This document shows positions 23,790-36,389 of a DNA stretch of 64,000 nucleotides, in pieces. The stretch covers positions 1 through 64,000 of the forward strand of contig JAIWNF010000063.1 in the NCBI GenBank assembly GCA_025093555.1, written 5' to 3'. The stretch is from Circinella umbellata. Lineage: Eukaryota > Mucoromycota > Mucoromycetes > Mucorales > Lichtheimiaceae. Positions within the stretch are counted from its first letter, which is position 1, and the number at the start of each line of letters is the position of its first letter. The translations under genes were made by a program, and so were the position numbers. The notes under the pieces were generated by a model. It was given only the letters and a program-made list of their open reading frames with translations. It was not told the origin of the DNA and did no database searches.

Positions 23790-25085
23790 CGTATTGCTTG
23801 CTCTCACTGGTTCTACTGGGATCTGCTCAGCAATCCAATAATTTTTAATGCTCTGATAATTTGGATCCAAAATAGTGTCACCAGAATCATCAGAAGCATT
23901 TGCAAGCCTACGCGAAGAAAAGTTACCGTCAAGTCCAACACACAAAGGTGATGAAGCATCATTGAGGTTCTATAAAAGGTTCTTAAATGAGTGAATAAGA
24001 AAAAATGGACGAAGCTATAAATAAGGATATGTACCTGATACATGCATGCAGGGCAGATGTCACTTTTGTTTAACTTGTATGTAATTTCTAAATGGTCTTC
24101 AATGACCATTTTCATTTTTGCATATATTGGAAGAGTTTTCGTCAAATGCTTTTGTACGATCTGGGAACCTATATTAAAAATATATTTAAAAATGCTTAGA
24201 AAATGTCCTTGATCCCTTCTTTAATGTTAGAAATATTACCGTGCGAGGAAATTCCTTCGCCACCACCTTTGCAATACTAGTAACAGATTGATGTTGCACA
24301 AATTGCTGGCGAATGTACTATTCCATGACATCGATATGAAAGGCTACTTCGGGTTTTAAAGGGGAAGAAGGTACCATGTGGGATTCCATGAGAATTATTG
24401 GCAAAGAAAAGCCCTCACATGTTTTGCACGAAGAAACATGGATATCATGTTTGATACCTTTTACAAACTTTTAGTACGAAATTTTTACTGCACTGACATA
24501 TATATATTTGAAATGATGACTAACCACATTTGAAAACACAGGTGATTTTATTGCTATCCATAACTTCACAATTACACCTTCTTGTCTGGACAAGATCCAA
24601 CTTGGTGGTGTCAGTAGTATGGAGACCCAGTCCACGTAAGTAAGCTTTCCACAGTTGTGGAAACAAGTTTGCCCATTCAATATCCTCACGCTCGGCTCGA
24701 GTTGATAAAGATATGAGACGTGGTGATGTATCGGTAGGGTGGAAAGGGTGAAAGGTGTTCTCGATTATGGGATGATTATTAATATTATCACCTTCGTATT
24801 GATCTGCGGCATAATCGTCATCATAATTGTCGTCATACTCAAAATTTAAGTTATTTTCATTTGTCACCGGAGCAGATGCGTTAGCTTGTTCAGTGGAGAC
24901 TCGGGCCGATGAAGACGATAACAATCTAGCTTCTTTATTTGCAGCTGTTATGGATCGCTGCATTACAGATTTTCTAGATCGTTTTATTTTTGGGGGTTTG
25001 AGTTCTTTAAGTTTTCCTCGACTAGTGATGATCGCTATTCTAGATTCACTACTCCATTTAATGATTGAAGAAATTCTTTTTCCCA
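23790..25085 (-). pseudogene. Truncated KDZ (Kyakuja-Dileera-Zisupton) transposase, N-terminal part
   Basis: KDZ transposases mobilise large fungal DNA transposons. Translation starts at ATG 25085 (MGKRISSIIKW). It runs through a basic, Ser-rich N-terminus, an acidic patch (FEYDDNYDDDYAAD), then WANLFPQLWKAYLRGLGLHT and a cysteine cluster (RRCNCEVM, CVFKC, CKTCEGF) like the CxC zinc cluster of the family. Later exons read AKVVAKEFPRT, LNKSDICPACMYQ and SPLCVGLDGNFSSRRLANAS, which holds the LDGNF motif with the first catalytic Asp. The frame then ends near 23790, and the rest of the catalytic domain is absent. One in-frame TAG interrupts it at 24318-24320. Three introns with GT..AG ends fit. 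It lies divergently from the epoxide hydrolase gene. Confidence 0.65.
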
Positions 25086-25465
25086 TGGTGCGTAATTTTT
25101 TTTTCAATTATTTAGATGTTTTAAAAACGATGTGCTTATTTTCTTATTATTATATAATAAATTAAACTACAACAACAACAAAAAGTCAGAAAGCAGAAGA
25201 CCAGAGGTCCTGCCATCTCCGGCCAATGCCGGCGGTCTGTAAGGCTTTATTTTTTTATTTTTTTGGCTGCTTTGGAGGGCCGCCACGGAGATTGATTAGG
25301 TGACGGGGCTGAGGTTAATCAATTCGTCGCAAGGCGCCAAGAATTACCCTTCTCCGAACTTCCCAACAAAAAGTTGCATAAAACAATAAGTAACCCACAA
25401 ACTTTAAATTTATTTCGTCTTCTTCTTCGTCTTCTCTTTTTTTTTTATTATCAAACAAACGAACC
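25086..25465. other. Divergent intergenic region, partly GC-rich
   Basis: Separates the KDZ remnant (minus) from the epoxide hydrolase gene (plus). A GC-rich patch at about 25,200-25,330 includes CCGGCCAATGCCGG, able to form a short hairpin. The promoter of the epoxide hydrolase gene must lie here; a pyrimidine-rich stretch precedes its ATG. Confidence 0.5.
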
Positions 25466-27166
25466 ATGTCAATTGAACCTTTTGAAATTCCATCTATTCC
25501 AACAGAACGACTTGCACTTTTAAAAGAAAAATTAAAAAATGCAGAATATCCCAATGAACTTGAAAAAGATGTTGGATGGACTTATGGAGCACCCCGTTGG
25601 GCAGTTGAACCCCTTGTAAATACTTGGCTTCATGATTATGATTGGGAAAAATCTCGTGCTGAAATTAATCGTTGGCACCACTATAAAGTTACTATTCAAG
25701 GTTTACGTATACATTTTATTCATGAACCTTCTAATAATCCAGGTTCTATTCCACTTCTCTTGATAAACGGATGGCCATCTAATTTTTATGAATATCATAA
25801 AATTATTGAACCTCTTCGAGATGGAAAAAATGGGGCTCAGGTAAAAGCAAATTGTTATTTATAGTTGTACACCTATCACTAAATATATATATATGTATAT
25901 TACGTTTATTTTTTTTAGGCTTTTCATGTCGTAATACCTAGTTTACCTGGTTATGGATTCTCAGACCCCCCTAAAGTTCCTGGTCATGGTGCTGTTAAGA
26001 ATGGTGAAATCATGAACGAACTCATGACGACAATTGGCTATAATGAATATGGTAAGCTTGTGTAATGAAATAAAAGGGAAGGGCGGTGTGGTTTATGCAA
26101 TTTCATGCTCCACACGTTTCAGGAACAAAAAATACTGATCCCCCTTTTTTTATGTACAATTTTAACTATCAGTTATTCATGGCTCAGACTGGGGAAGTAT
26201 GATTGGGAAATGGATGGCAATCAATTTACCTAGTCATTGTAAAGCATACCATACCGTAATGCCTGTCTGTATACCACCATTACCAACACCAAAAAACTTG
26301 TTTTCTCATCCTCTAACAGTACTCAAGTTTCTTGCAAGTATAGCACTTGGTTTTGATAAGGTTTATGGAGAGGGTCAAGTTATATTAATGGGAAGATCAT
26401 TTGCTGACGTAGAAAATGATCGTGAAGCTGGATATAGAGCTATTCAAGGGACTCGACCATATACTTTAGCATATGGTTTGACAGATAGTCCAGTGGGTCT
26501 TTTATGTAAGATTTTTCTTTATCATTTCCCTTCACATCATGTATACAATACATATAAATATGGTAAAAAAAAACTCTAATCACCCGAAAATAAATAATGT
26601 ATATAGCTTGGATGCTTGAGAAATTTCATAATTGGACATATCACTCAGATAATAAAGATAGTCAAGCATTACCTGAAACGGTTACGGCAAATGAATTCTT
26701 GACTCAGGTAACAATTTATTGGCTTACAAATTCGATGGCTCCATCCACACGACTTTATTATGAGGCTTTTAATGATAAAATAATGGCACAAGCAGTTGCA
26801 GATCAAGTCAAAATTCCTACTGGTGTTTCATATTATAAAGGGGAAATCACTAAGGTATATATATATGGACCGACGCAGGAACGAGAATAAAATTAATTAG
26901 AAACTGATACATATCCTAATTTATGTTTAACTAGCTGGCAAAAGAATGGCTTGATACAACCATGAATATCATTTACTTTACCGAACCTTCTGCGGTACGT
27001 TGTTTATATAATATGTGTATATAAATCTGGAATATTTACACTCTAATAAAGTCTTGTTTTATTTTATTTTTAGGGAGGACATTTTCCAGCTTTAGAAGTT
27101 AGTGATCTATTCGTGGATGATATTCAACGATTTGGAAAGCTATTAAAGACAAAGGAAATTGTTTAA
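25466..27166 (+). CDS. Epoxide hydrolase, microsomal/juvenile-hormone type
   Basis: This alpha/beta-hydrolase should open epoxides to diols, a detoxification or lipid-metabolism step. Six exons (25466-25840, 25919-26051, 26173-26505, 26607-26854, 26935-26994, 27074-27166) join in frame to 1,242 nt, giving 413 residues. The N-terminal EHN domain covers about residues 1-110 (IEPFEIPSIPTERLALLKEK, HHYKVTIQGLRIHFIHE). The oxyanion motif NGWPSNFYEYH follows. The nucleophilic Asp is in HGSDWGS (the canonical motif is HGGDWG), the lid Tyr in STRLYYEAF and the catalytic His in GGHFPALE. The length fits fungal homologues, and all residues expected for activity are present. The TRPYTLAYGLTDSPVGLL block is characteristic of the family. 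No membrane anchor is evident at the N-terminus. Confidence 0.9.
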
Positions 27167-27663
27167 TAATATTGGAAAAAAGGGGAGGTTACTATCCGAC
27201 ATATATTCTAAGCTGAATATAAGATAGCATTTCATTTTGTATTATTGATCATAACGTTTTTTTTTGTTGTTCTTGTTGATAAACATTATTACGTGTTAGC
27301 AAGTAAAATATACCAGTAGTGATTAACTTGTATTATAACAATTATTTATCAATTTTTGACATTAAGGTAGTTAATCGGGGACGCTTGAATTTAACCCCAC
27401 GGGTTGCTGTTCGACTGTAGTGTAAAATGATACAAAGTGTATTCATGCGATATATCTCAGAAAGATGTGTAGTGTTTTGTTTTCAAAATAAATGTCTGCA
27501 CAAATAGTTGCTTTGAAAGCGTTTTGGTCTAATTCATGTGATCAATATTTTGTTGATAACAATATTATATAACCTGATTCGGTAATGCGAAATAATTACA
27601 TGTTATATCACATTTTGCCGATTCATACATTTTTTTCCCATCTCCCTTTTTTTTATATATAAA
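27167..27663. other. Intergenic between epoxide hydrolase copies
   Basis: No gene seen. It contains the 3' end of the first copy and the 5' flank of the duplicate. A GC-richer short stretch at about 27,365-27,420 has no identifiable structure. Confidence 0.5.
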
Positions 27664-29411
27664 ATGTTTATTGAACCTTTTGAGATTCCATCTATTCCTT
27701 CTGGACGACTCGCTTCGCTTAAAGAAAGACTAAAAAATGCAGAATATCCTAACGAGCTCGAAAAAGATGTTGGATGGAGCTATGGAGTACCCCGTTGGGC
27801 AGTTAAACCTCTTGTAAATGCTTGGCTCAATGATTATAATTGGGAAAAATCTCGTACCGAAATGAATCGTCGACATCACTATAAAGTGACTATTCAAGAT
27901 TTATGTGTTCATTTTATTCATGAACCATCTAATAATCCAGAAGATATTCCACTTCTCTTGATAAACGGATGGCCGTCTAATTTTTATGAGTATCATAAAG
28001 TTATTGAACCACTTCGAGATGGTGTGAATGGAGGGCAGGTATTATATGAATATGCTTTCATTTATTTATCTGTTTTCTTACTTCTTACCAACAAAAATAA
28101 TAAAAGCTCGACTGTATAAATAAAAAAAACAAATCCAGACTTTTCATGTTGTGATACCAAGTTTGCCAGGTTTCGGTTTTTCAGAAGCACCTAACTGTCC
28201 TGGCCACGGTGTTGTTAGGAATGCCAAATTTTTACATGAACTCATGATCAAGTTGGGGTATACTGAATATGGTAAGTTAGTTGTAAAAAGCGGAAAAGAA
28301 AAGTTTAACCAGTTTATGGTTTAGAGTTATACATTCACTGGCTTTATTATTATTATTATTATTATATAGTTGTACATGGTAGTGATTGGGGTGGTTCGAT
28401 ATGTAGCAAAAATAATTGCCATGAAATATCCAAATGAGTGTAAAGTATTTCACACTGTCTTTCCGTTGTGTGATCCACCACCATTATCATCTGTATTTTC
28501 TAATCCGCTCACAATTTCAAAGCACCTTGCATACAAAGTTTTTGGTGCTGATGCTGTATATGGACGAGAGAAAACAAAGGTCAGAGTATCATTTGTCGAT
28601 GTCATTTTTGATCGTGACGGTGGATATCGCTGTATTCAAGGACAAGACCTTATACACTAGCATACGGACTGAACGATGGTCCAGTAGGTCTTTTAGGTAA
28701 ATATCGAGATCTAGATCTAATAGCATACGTATATATTTGGTTTATTTAATATAATAAAAAGATATTACATGTTAAATGCTAATTAGAAGTCAAAATCAAT
28801 ATTTAGCATGGATACTTGAAAAGTTTCATAATTGGGCTGCACATCCGGCTGGAAAAGAGTCAACCGAAGGTTTACCCAATACTGTTACAGTTGATGAATT
28901 CCTCGCTCATGTTACTATATAGTGTTTAACAAAATCAATGGCAGGATCGACACGTTTGTATTACGAAAATTGGATTTCCACAGAATTACATGATGTTAAT
29001 AGCGGACGTCTTGATATTCCTACACTTCAGTCGCTTATTTTCCCGGAGAGAATGTCAGAGTACGTACGCATGGATTTTTGTAATTGACTATTTTTTTATA
29101 TAAATACTTCTTTTTGTTCTTATTCAACACGAATAATTGTATACCCTTTGATTTTCTAATTTTTTACTGTGCATAGTTACCTCGAGAATGGATAGAAGCA
29201 AATATGAATGTTCAACAATTTCATGATTATGAATTGGTAATCAAATAAAAATATGGATCTTAGCAATATAGAACATTGAACTAATCATCAAGGATTGTTT
29301 AATGTTTATTATTAGGGAGTACATTTTCCAGCACTAGAATCAACTGAAGTGCTGATAGATGATATACAGCGTTTTGGAAAATACTTAAAAACAAATAAGT
29401 ATATTACATAG
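27664..29411 (+). pseudogene. Decayed tandem duplicate of the epoxide hydrolase
   Basis: The copy keeps the gene structure of its neighbour. Exon 1 (27664-28038) and exon 2 (28139-28271) have exactly the same lengths, and all splice sites are recognisable through the last exon ending at 29411. It retains INGWPSNFYEYHK, HGSDWGG, STRLYYE and GVHFPALE. However, the third exon has a frame change just after HGSDWGG (about 28,400) and another in CIQG (about 28,640). Exon 4 has an in-frame TAG at 28920-28922, where the neighbour has Tyr-Trp, and a further frame change lies near 29,020. It cannot give a full enzyme without correction. The small number of lesions and good splice sites indicate recent inactivation. 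Confidence 0.85.
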
Positions 29412-30899
29412 TAACGCGTAATCAGCTACTATAAACAGTAAATTATTTATTTCAAATGTTGTTTTACGTAATACTGTACACAGAAACTATTCATTACTTT
29501 TTTAGAAGCATAGTTCGTTTGTATACATAGCTATTATGTTTTTCAATTTCTAAAATGTAATAAATTGATGAACTCGTGTTTCTCCTTTATTAAGTACAAA
29601 TGGAGTGCACTGGTACCCATGAATTGATGTCTAGTAAGACAGTATGATTTTTATTGATATTTTACAGCTACGTACTTACTTTACGCACGTGTACCATAAA
29701 ATAAGTTATGAAAAATGTGATCCCTGACATTATATATGATAAATACACGATATAAAACATGTTTATGAAAATTTAGTACGGTAGAAAAATAAGAGGTACA
29801 TGTTACTTCCCTTTTTTTTGTTTTAAACAGTTAGTTTAAAGTTACAAGCAACTTTAAAGAAATCTCTTGACAGTTTGATTCATGAGAATATGATATATAC
29901 GTAATATTTTTCTAACATGTCCTGCTATATAAATTTGCTTTTTTTCCATAAGGAAAAGTATTATGTACATGTTTACAATTTTTGCCATTTTTAATGATTT
30001 TTCCCGTGTTCGAGTGAGTTAATAATAGCTGTTTTATGAAAAATGTATTTCTTCAGCAATTTCTGTGCTTTACAATAAGGTCTATTTTGAAATTAATGAT
30101 GGTGTTTATCATATTCAGAAGAATGAACTAGAAAAATAATAGTAATCCAAACTATAATGATACTACATACGGTAAACTGAAGGAAGAGAAAGAAAGACAT
30201 CCCTTGACTAATTTATGTCTTTTATTTTAGGTGTATATAAAGTCGTTTACATATTACTTTGTTTGTTTGCTTTCTTACTTAAAGTGCAGCATCACAAACA
30301 TAAAAAAGAAAATCTTGGGTTGAGTTTGATATTGACTTATACTTTCATCACTCTATCATCTGCTCTTATATTCCTTGAATTAAGGCGAAGGTACATAGGT
30401 ATTATAACTGTAAGAAGGATAACACTGTATACAAGTAGTGTAAAAGCATTTTTTTAGCTACATCGTTGTTAAGTGGTAATCAAAAGTAGTATTGTTTAAA
30501 TTTACCACAGGTGTTTTTGCATGGATTTATTAATTGTGAAATACTTTCCTTTTTGTTACTATTTTAACTAAATGCTTTGCAGACGTACCCAGCTGTTACA
30601 CAAAAAGTAAAATGATACTTGATATATCATTATAAAAAAAATTATTTACCAAAAAAGGCGTGACTCCATAGCCCATTTAGCTAAGCATTGCGCTAGAAAA
30701 TCCTTACTTTGAATATTCTAGAGTTCCTATTAACTTCATTATATATCGGGTTGTTAAAGGCAGAGAAATTCCCTAACATTGTGTGTCCGCTCTCAATTTA
30801 ACAGACTACTGTTAGCTGCATAAATTTTTGTGGGGAAAATATTTTTGTTTTCCCACTTTTTTATTTCGGTCCCAATTTTTTTTCCGTGTTTTTTTCTGA
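29412..30899. other. Intergenic, AT-rich
   Basis: No supportable gene. An open frame at 30215-30457 (hydrophobic then basic) starts shortly after a TTTTATTTTAG acceptor-like site but has no family resemblance and no splice connection to the wax synthase gene, so I leave it out. Confidence 0.5.
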
Positions 30900-32075
30900 A
30901 TGTTTGCTTGTACAGAACCCATTATCAATGTCAATCTTCCACCCCCAATACTTATACCTGATATATATTTTGCTTCCGGAAACGCTTTTATAATATGGCT
31001 AGACTATCTTGCTGTTCGTCGTTTACAACCAATAATAGGTGCTATCACACTACGTATTTTAATTGTTTTAATCCATGTATCCATTTCAATGTTTTTTGCC
31101 TGCCCTACTGAATTCTTAAACGCTTCCATGTTGGGTTCCCCCTGGTACATTGCATCCTATATTGTTCATTTTGCCGACAAGAACTTGAGTTTCCGTGAAT
31201 CACTTATTGGTGTAGCTGATACTTTGCTGGTCTTCCAGGAAACTAAACAGGAACAATCGATCAAACAAATTCGAATTCAGGGTCTTGCAAAAGTGGCTCG
31301 GGGTGTGTTCAAGTGGTCCTTGATGAAATCAGCAGTGGACCGGTGGTTACCATATGGTTACTCACAACGACTCTTGGTGATCGATTATTGGAGTGTTGAA
31401 AGTTTTTTATTGACAGCACTGATTGGCTTAAAGGTGTATTGTATCATGGGATTAATGGATCTTCTAACAGGAAGCTTTCAGTTCATGTTGGGTGTTCCAA
31501 TTATTGATATATTTGATTCACCTATATTAGCTCATTCACCACGGGATTTTTGGAGGTAAAATAAAAAGTAGTATTTTTAGCTAGTTCCACCCTTGCCTTT
31601 TTCTTTTCACTAACCTTCTCTATTTTTTTTAAAAAATATCTAAAGTCGACGATGGAATCGCATTGTCCAAAAGATCTTCCATCGCCAAATTTTTACTGCT
31701 TCGATTGAATCACGCAACAGTACTATTAAAGTAACCAATCAAAAGAAAAATGAATCACGGCCCTCATCGTCTTCATGGTTACAATGTTGGTCTTCATCTT
31801 CTATTCGTGGTCTTGCTGTATTTATTATCAGTGGTTTATTTCATGAAATTGTCTTAATGGCACTTGTACGAAAAATGACCTTTGAACAAGTCTTATTCTT
31901 TACTCTGCATGGTATTGCTGTATGGTTCGAAATCAAGTTTGGTAATTCAGTACGTCCAAAAGGTTGGTATCGTTTATTTTGTATTATAGCACACTTTATA
32001 TTCTTGACATTGACTGGGCGACTGTTTTTAAGTCCTTATTTGAGATCAGACTTATTTACGAGAATCTTTGATTAA
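30900..32075 (+). CDS. Wax-synthase-type membrane-bound O-acyltransferase (MBOAT_2)
   Basis: Two exons (30900-31555 and 31646-32075) join across an intron within the key motif to give 361 residues. Proteins of this family esterify acyl-CoA to long-chain alcohols or other hydroxyl acceptors in the endoplasmic reticulum. Several hydrophobic segments are visible (FIIWLDYLAV, ITLRILIVLIHVSISMFF, LLTALIGLKVYCIMGLMDLL, HFIFLTLTGRLFL). The family signature HSPRDFW-SRRWNRIVQ is restored exactly by splicing. The putative catalytic His is in FIISGLFHEIV near residue 285. No lesions are seen. The substrate cannot be told from sequence; homologues in fungi are usually annotated only as wax synthase domain proteins. 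The gene stops 260 bp short of the MULE/OTU element. Confidence 0.85.
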
Positions 32076-32335
32076 AAGTACGTCTCCCCCTCTCTCATCA
32101 CCCCCCTTTGCTGTCCGAGCTGGAAATAGTTTTTCTTCACTGACGCTTCTGTTTGACTTTTTTTCTTTGAATCTCTCTACTTTGTATTTTCTATAATTCT
32201 CGTTTCTCATTTTTTACCCAACATTGATGAAATAAAAAAAACCTTTTTAATATTCTATTAATAATAAACGGTTAAAGAAAAGAAAGAGCAACTAAATATT
32301 ATATATATAAAGGTAAAAATAAAAATAAAATAGAA

Positions 32336-35300
32336 CTAAATTGTTAGATCGACAGCTGTTTCAGAAACGGAGGAATGGATAGAACAAATGTCAGTATTGT
32401 CAGGGATTGTTGTGAATTCAGGAAGTATTCTGATTGATCGGTCAAACACATCTTTAAATATATCGTACCATGGATCAGCAGTTAATACTTCTGCTTTATG
32501 TCCTCGAGGTTTAGGATAAAGTGTGGGCCATTGGATATGTGAACCGAGTTTGACCTTGATAAGAATGATGTGGTTGTATATAAGTTGTAGGATGATAGGA
32601 TAAGTGCGTTTTGCATTAAGTGGATTTACACGAAGAGGAAGGAATATACAGGATTGGAAACCATCATATAATGCAATGGGAGTTTGGAATGTATCAGCAG
32701 CAATTTGTGTGCATTCAGGAGCACAAAACCACTGGTTATCACGCGGATTCAGAATTCCTCTAATACGATCATGATAATATTTTTTGTAATCACCATCAAT
32801 ATTTTTTAAATAGTGAAGGAGCATGGTATCTTTTACATCTATGTATTTATCCTCTGAACCAAATAATTCAAAAGCAAGTGCTCGGAATCCACAGTTTCCA
32901 TCAGCAGCTGGAGTATGCACCGTGTCAACAGCAAAAGGAGGAATTAAATCAGTTACCAAATTTAAATTGGGAACGATATGAAATTTAATAGATTGAGCCT
33001 GCTGGTCGGTTGGTTGTGTATTATCAAGAGTATGACGTTTTCCTTCCCTATAATTTTAATTAATATATCAAGTAATAAAATGTGTGTTATTATATTTGTA
33101 ATTATATAGATATACATACCAAATTTCAGCTGTTTCACGACCAAATGCAGTTTTTGCTTTTTTCTTGCTTTTAAGTTCTTGATGTTCTAATTCAATCAAA
33201 TCCCTTTTCTTGCCATTACCTCTTTTTGGGAGAGTTTTTGGCTCCTGCAGTTCTTTAATATCCATAAAAAGATTATTATTAATTCCTCGTAAATGATGTA
33301 AAAGTGTAGTTTGTTGCTGTTGATCAGGATATTGGTATAATAAACCAGTTATACGTGCGAATTCATCATTAATCTCATCCTCAATACTTGGAGAGACATA
33401 TGGTTCCGTTACTGCAATAGTGCTATTATTATTTCGAGTAATATTTTCTATAGAATAATACCAAAAATAAATAAATATAAATATTACTACTAAAAATAAA
33501 ACCTCATTTATACTACCTTTAGATGCAGTTATTTCAGGATAAAGATGCCAACGACGAGGTACCAAACTTAAAGGAATTTCACCAGAAGATGGTAACGTAT
33601 GGCAACATGGGATATTGTAGTGAGCTTTGATAGAACATCTACATATATCTGTTTTTATAACATTTCGATGTTTAAGCTCACTTCGGATCGAGTAAAAAGC
33701 AAACTTTGAGATATTACGCTCTAATTGTGCTAATCGTTCCTTGTGATCTTGAGGAAGGTGAGTGTCAACATCAAGAGATTCTTTGTCATGTTGTCGTTTC
33801 CAAGCTAAATTCTGTTTTACATAAAAAATATTGTATTAATAACGGATATGTATTTCTTACAATCAATAATTTCTACATACTTTCAACCTATAATACTCAT
33901 CGATTTGTTCAAAGACAGAGTATAAGCCGCCACTTGACGATTGAATTGAATTCTTTAAATTGGCATGAGCGCCTTCAACTCGATTTGTGCTATTGTTACC
34001 AAAATGATTTACATGAGCAATATCCGTTCCAACCCATTTTTCACGAACTTTGAGTTTCCTGTTTAATTGAGAGTAAATATATATGCAATTTGGCATAAAA
34101 TGTTATACCTTTCAGAAAACAAAAAACCATCATAGTTTTACTCACTCATCCAATTATTTGATAACATCTTCTGGTTTTCTAGTCTTTTGTGCTATCTCCT
34201 TATACTTGTCAATTGCTTCGTTCTCAAGCAGATGGTCTGGAACAACAGACATTCCGGAAACTGTATCAACATACTGATCAGTCATCAAAACGTTTACAGC
34301 TTTTTCAAGATCTTCATAATCATCCTTGACACCAAAAAGTTTTCGCAGTTTTGTTCGAAAATTGCGTCTCATGTGTACTTTGCATAATAATTTTTTTGAA
34401 TCAGGAAAGACGATGTCCAATGCTCGCACCAAAGCACTTTCATTGTCAGTGACAAATGTTTGAGGAGATATAGGCTGATGAGATGGCCAAACTGTATCCC
34501 GAAGTTGAGTAACTATCCACTCATAGCTTTCATTTGTTTCTTGCGATACCCATCCGCCAGCAATACAAAATGTTTTCAATCTCGGATAGCCGATATTCCT
34601 GGTACCCACAACGTTGACAAAAGGTAGACCATGTCTATTTGTTTTGTACGTGACATCCATTACAATAACTTCGGAGAACTTGCGTGCTAAATCTATAGCA
34701 GACTGATGAGCAAAAAAGAGCGAAAGTAAAAACCGTTTGTCTCCTTCTTGCTTTGATTCCCACTTGACCTTGTACCCTTTCTCTTGAAGTTTGCTGATCA
34801 ACTTAAACATAGTGTGATCTGGATCGTTGTTGAATATTGTCTGACGTAAATTTGTAATATCTTTAGGACTAACAATTTTTTCTTTAGCGGCAAGAGATGA
34901 TATAATAGTATTATTTGTAGCATGACTCTTAATCATATTAATAACGAACTTTTCGTCATCATCATCTAGTCTGCGCAGCATCGGGTATGTTGATAACTTT
35001 TGTACAGATTGGTGGTTATGCTCTCCACCATAAAATGATACAACGTGCCATTGTTGACTTTGGGCATTTAGTGGACGAATAATAATCGAGAACTTACATC
35101 CGTTGCGTTAGGAAAATGTTTGACGTTCTTTGTTGTTATTTTTTGGATTAGCGGCATTGATTATCTCGCCTTTATCATTGGCAACAAATGATTTTGGGTC
35201 CTGACTACTTTGGTGCTCCTCTTTATCATGATGGACATTTTTGTTGGCAGGCTGACCAAAATGTTTACAACCAAGTTGCATCTTTCTTTTCTTCCCTGTA

Positions 35301-35429
35301 AGAGTACTCCTAACCGTGTACATGGAGATTCCTTTTTTTTTTACCCCATTCAAAACAGGCATTACGAGCATCATGATTGTTCCAGATTTGCTTGAGTTCT
35401 TCTGGGATTTGGTTTTTTGAATCAGACAT
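32336..35429 (-). pseudogene. MULE transposase fused to an OTU-type cysteine protease (copy 2)
   Basis: Order from the N-terminus: a FAR1-like zinc-binding region (NGCKFSIIIRP, YGGEHNHQSVQ); the MULE catalytic region (EVIVMDVTYKTNRHGLPFVN, FVTDNESALVRALDIVF, KLLCKVHMRRNF); NHFGNNSTNRVEGAHANLK; a SWIM-type zinc finger (CRCSIKAHYNIPCCHTL); a Lys-rich linker; and an OTU domain with Asp and Cys in PAADGNCGFRALAFE and a His in IYNHIILIKV. Four or five introns have good splice sites. Lesions are few: a frame change in a 10-A run near 35,330-35,345, an in-frame TAA at 35108-35110, and another TAA at 34154-34156 just before an intron. The homopolymer shift could be a sequencing error; the two TAA codons are harder to dismiss. 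The OTU part (32336-32959) is intact. Confidence 0.8.
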
Positions 35430-36389
35430 TGCAGTGAATTGTAAAAAAAAGAGAAATTCAATATAGATATAAAGTTGATCTTTCTTTGGTGGTACGCGCT
35501 TCGCGTTCAATGTTAGTACTATTAGGCTGTTCACAAGCAAATATTCCTGAAAGTTGTACAGCACATAAATTCTATTCCCAAAGAAAATTTATGTGCAAAT
35601 ACCGGAATCTTTTATTTATCTAAAGATATAAAGAAATTACACGAATGGTTTTATATATGTGACTCTACTATAATTTATTTCACATGTATATTATGTTTAT
35701 TTGATATTAATTTTTTATTAAACACAAGATGTGTATTTATCACAAATATGCTAATGAAGGGGGTGTGGGTGGGTGCAAATAGACAAGCCCTTGGTTATGG
35801 AGTGCGGGGAAAAAAGTATTTAAGTTAAACTTGTGTAAGTAATAAGATTTGTTTATGTTTATAAACTCATATTTGTTTGTACGACAAATTTATATACAAA
35901 AAAAAAGAAAGAGACAAGGTTTCTTGCCCATCGTCTTTTATTTTGTATATCTTTGAATACCTTACATACTTTAAGTTGTATACTTTATTATTACGTATAC
36001 AATCTTTTTGCTATATCCTTTTTTCTACTGTTCATTTAAAAAATCCATATACAATTAATTATTTATATATAATTCTATTAATAATAAATAAAACTTGTGT
36101 GTGCGCATGGGTGCCTATGTGAGAGAGAAACAGAAGGAATGCTTATCTTATATTTATCTTCTCTTACAACATGGTGAACTTGTGTGTGAAAAATGTAATT
36201 CAATTCATACAGCGCTCCAACTCCCTTTTTTCTGTCAGGTGCAAATAAAAAAAGCTATATTGCCAGATCAGTTCATTCAATTTCTTTTTAATCCCCTTTT
36301 CTCCCCTCTTTCTTTTCTGTTCCGTTGTCTTCCATTTCTGTTTCTTTCTTCTTAAATTGTAAACAATTTTTTTCTGTTTATTCAAAATA
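35430..36389. other. Intergenic, with element terminus at 35773-35792
   Basis: Contains GTGCAAATAGACAAGCCCTT, the inverse of the terminus at 14673-14692, 345 bp outside the MULE start codon. From about 35,850 to 36,389 it is the 5' flank of the DUF2421 gene, AT- and pyrimidine-rich, with no distinct regulatory site identifiable. Confidence 0.55.

Noticed and set aside
30215..30457. 80-codon open frame upstream of the wax synthase gene
   Set aside because: No plausible splice connection and no family match; the wax synthase start at 30900 is sufficient.
14673..35792. Calling the 21-kb segment a proven giant mobile element
   Set aside because: Only the outer words are seen; no target duplication or capture enzyme links the cargo, so it is kept only as a speculative finding.
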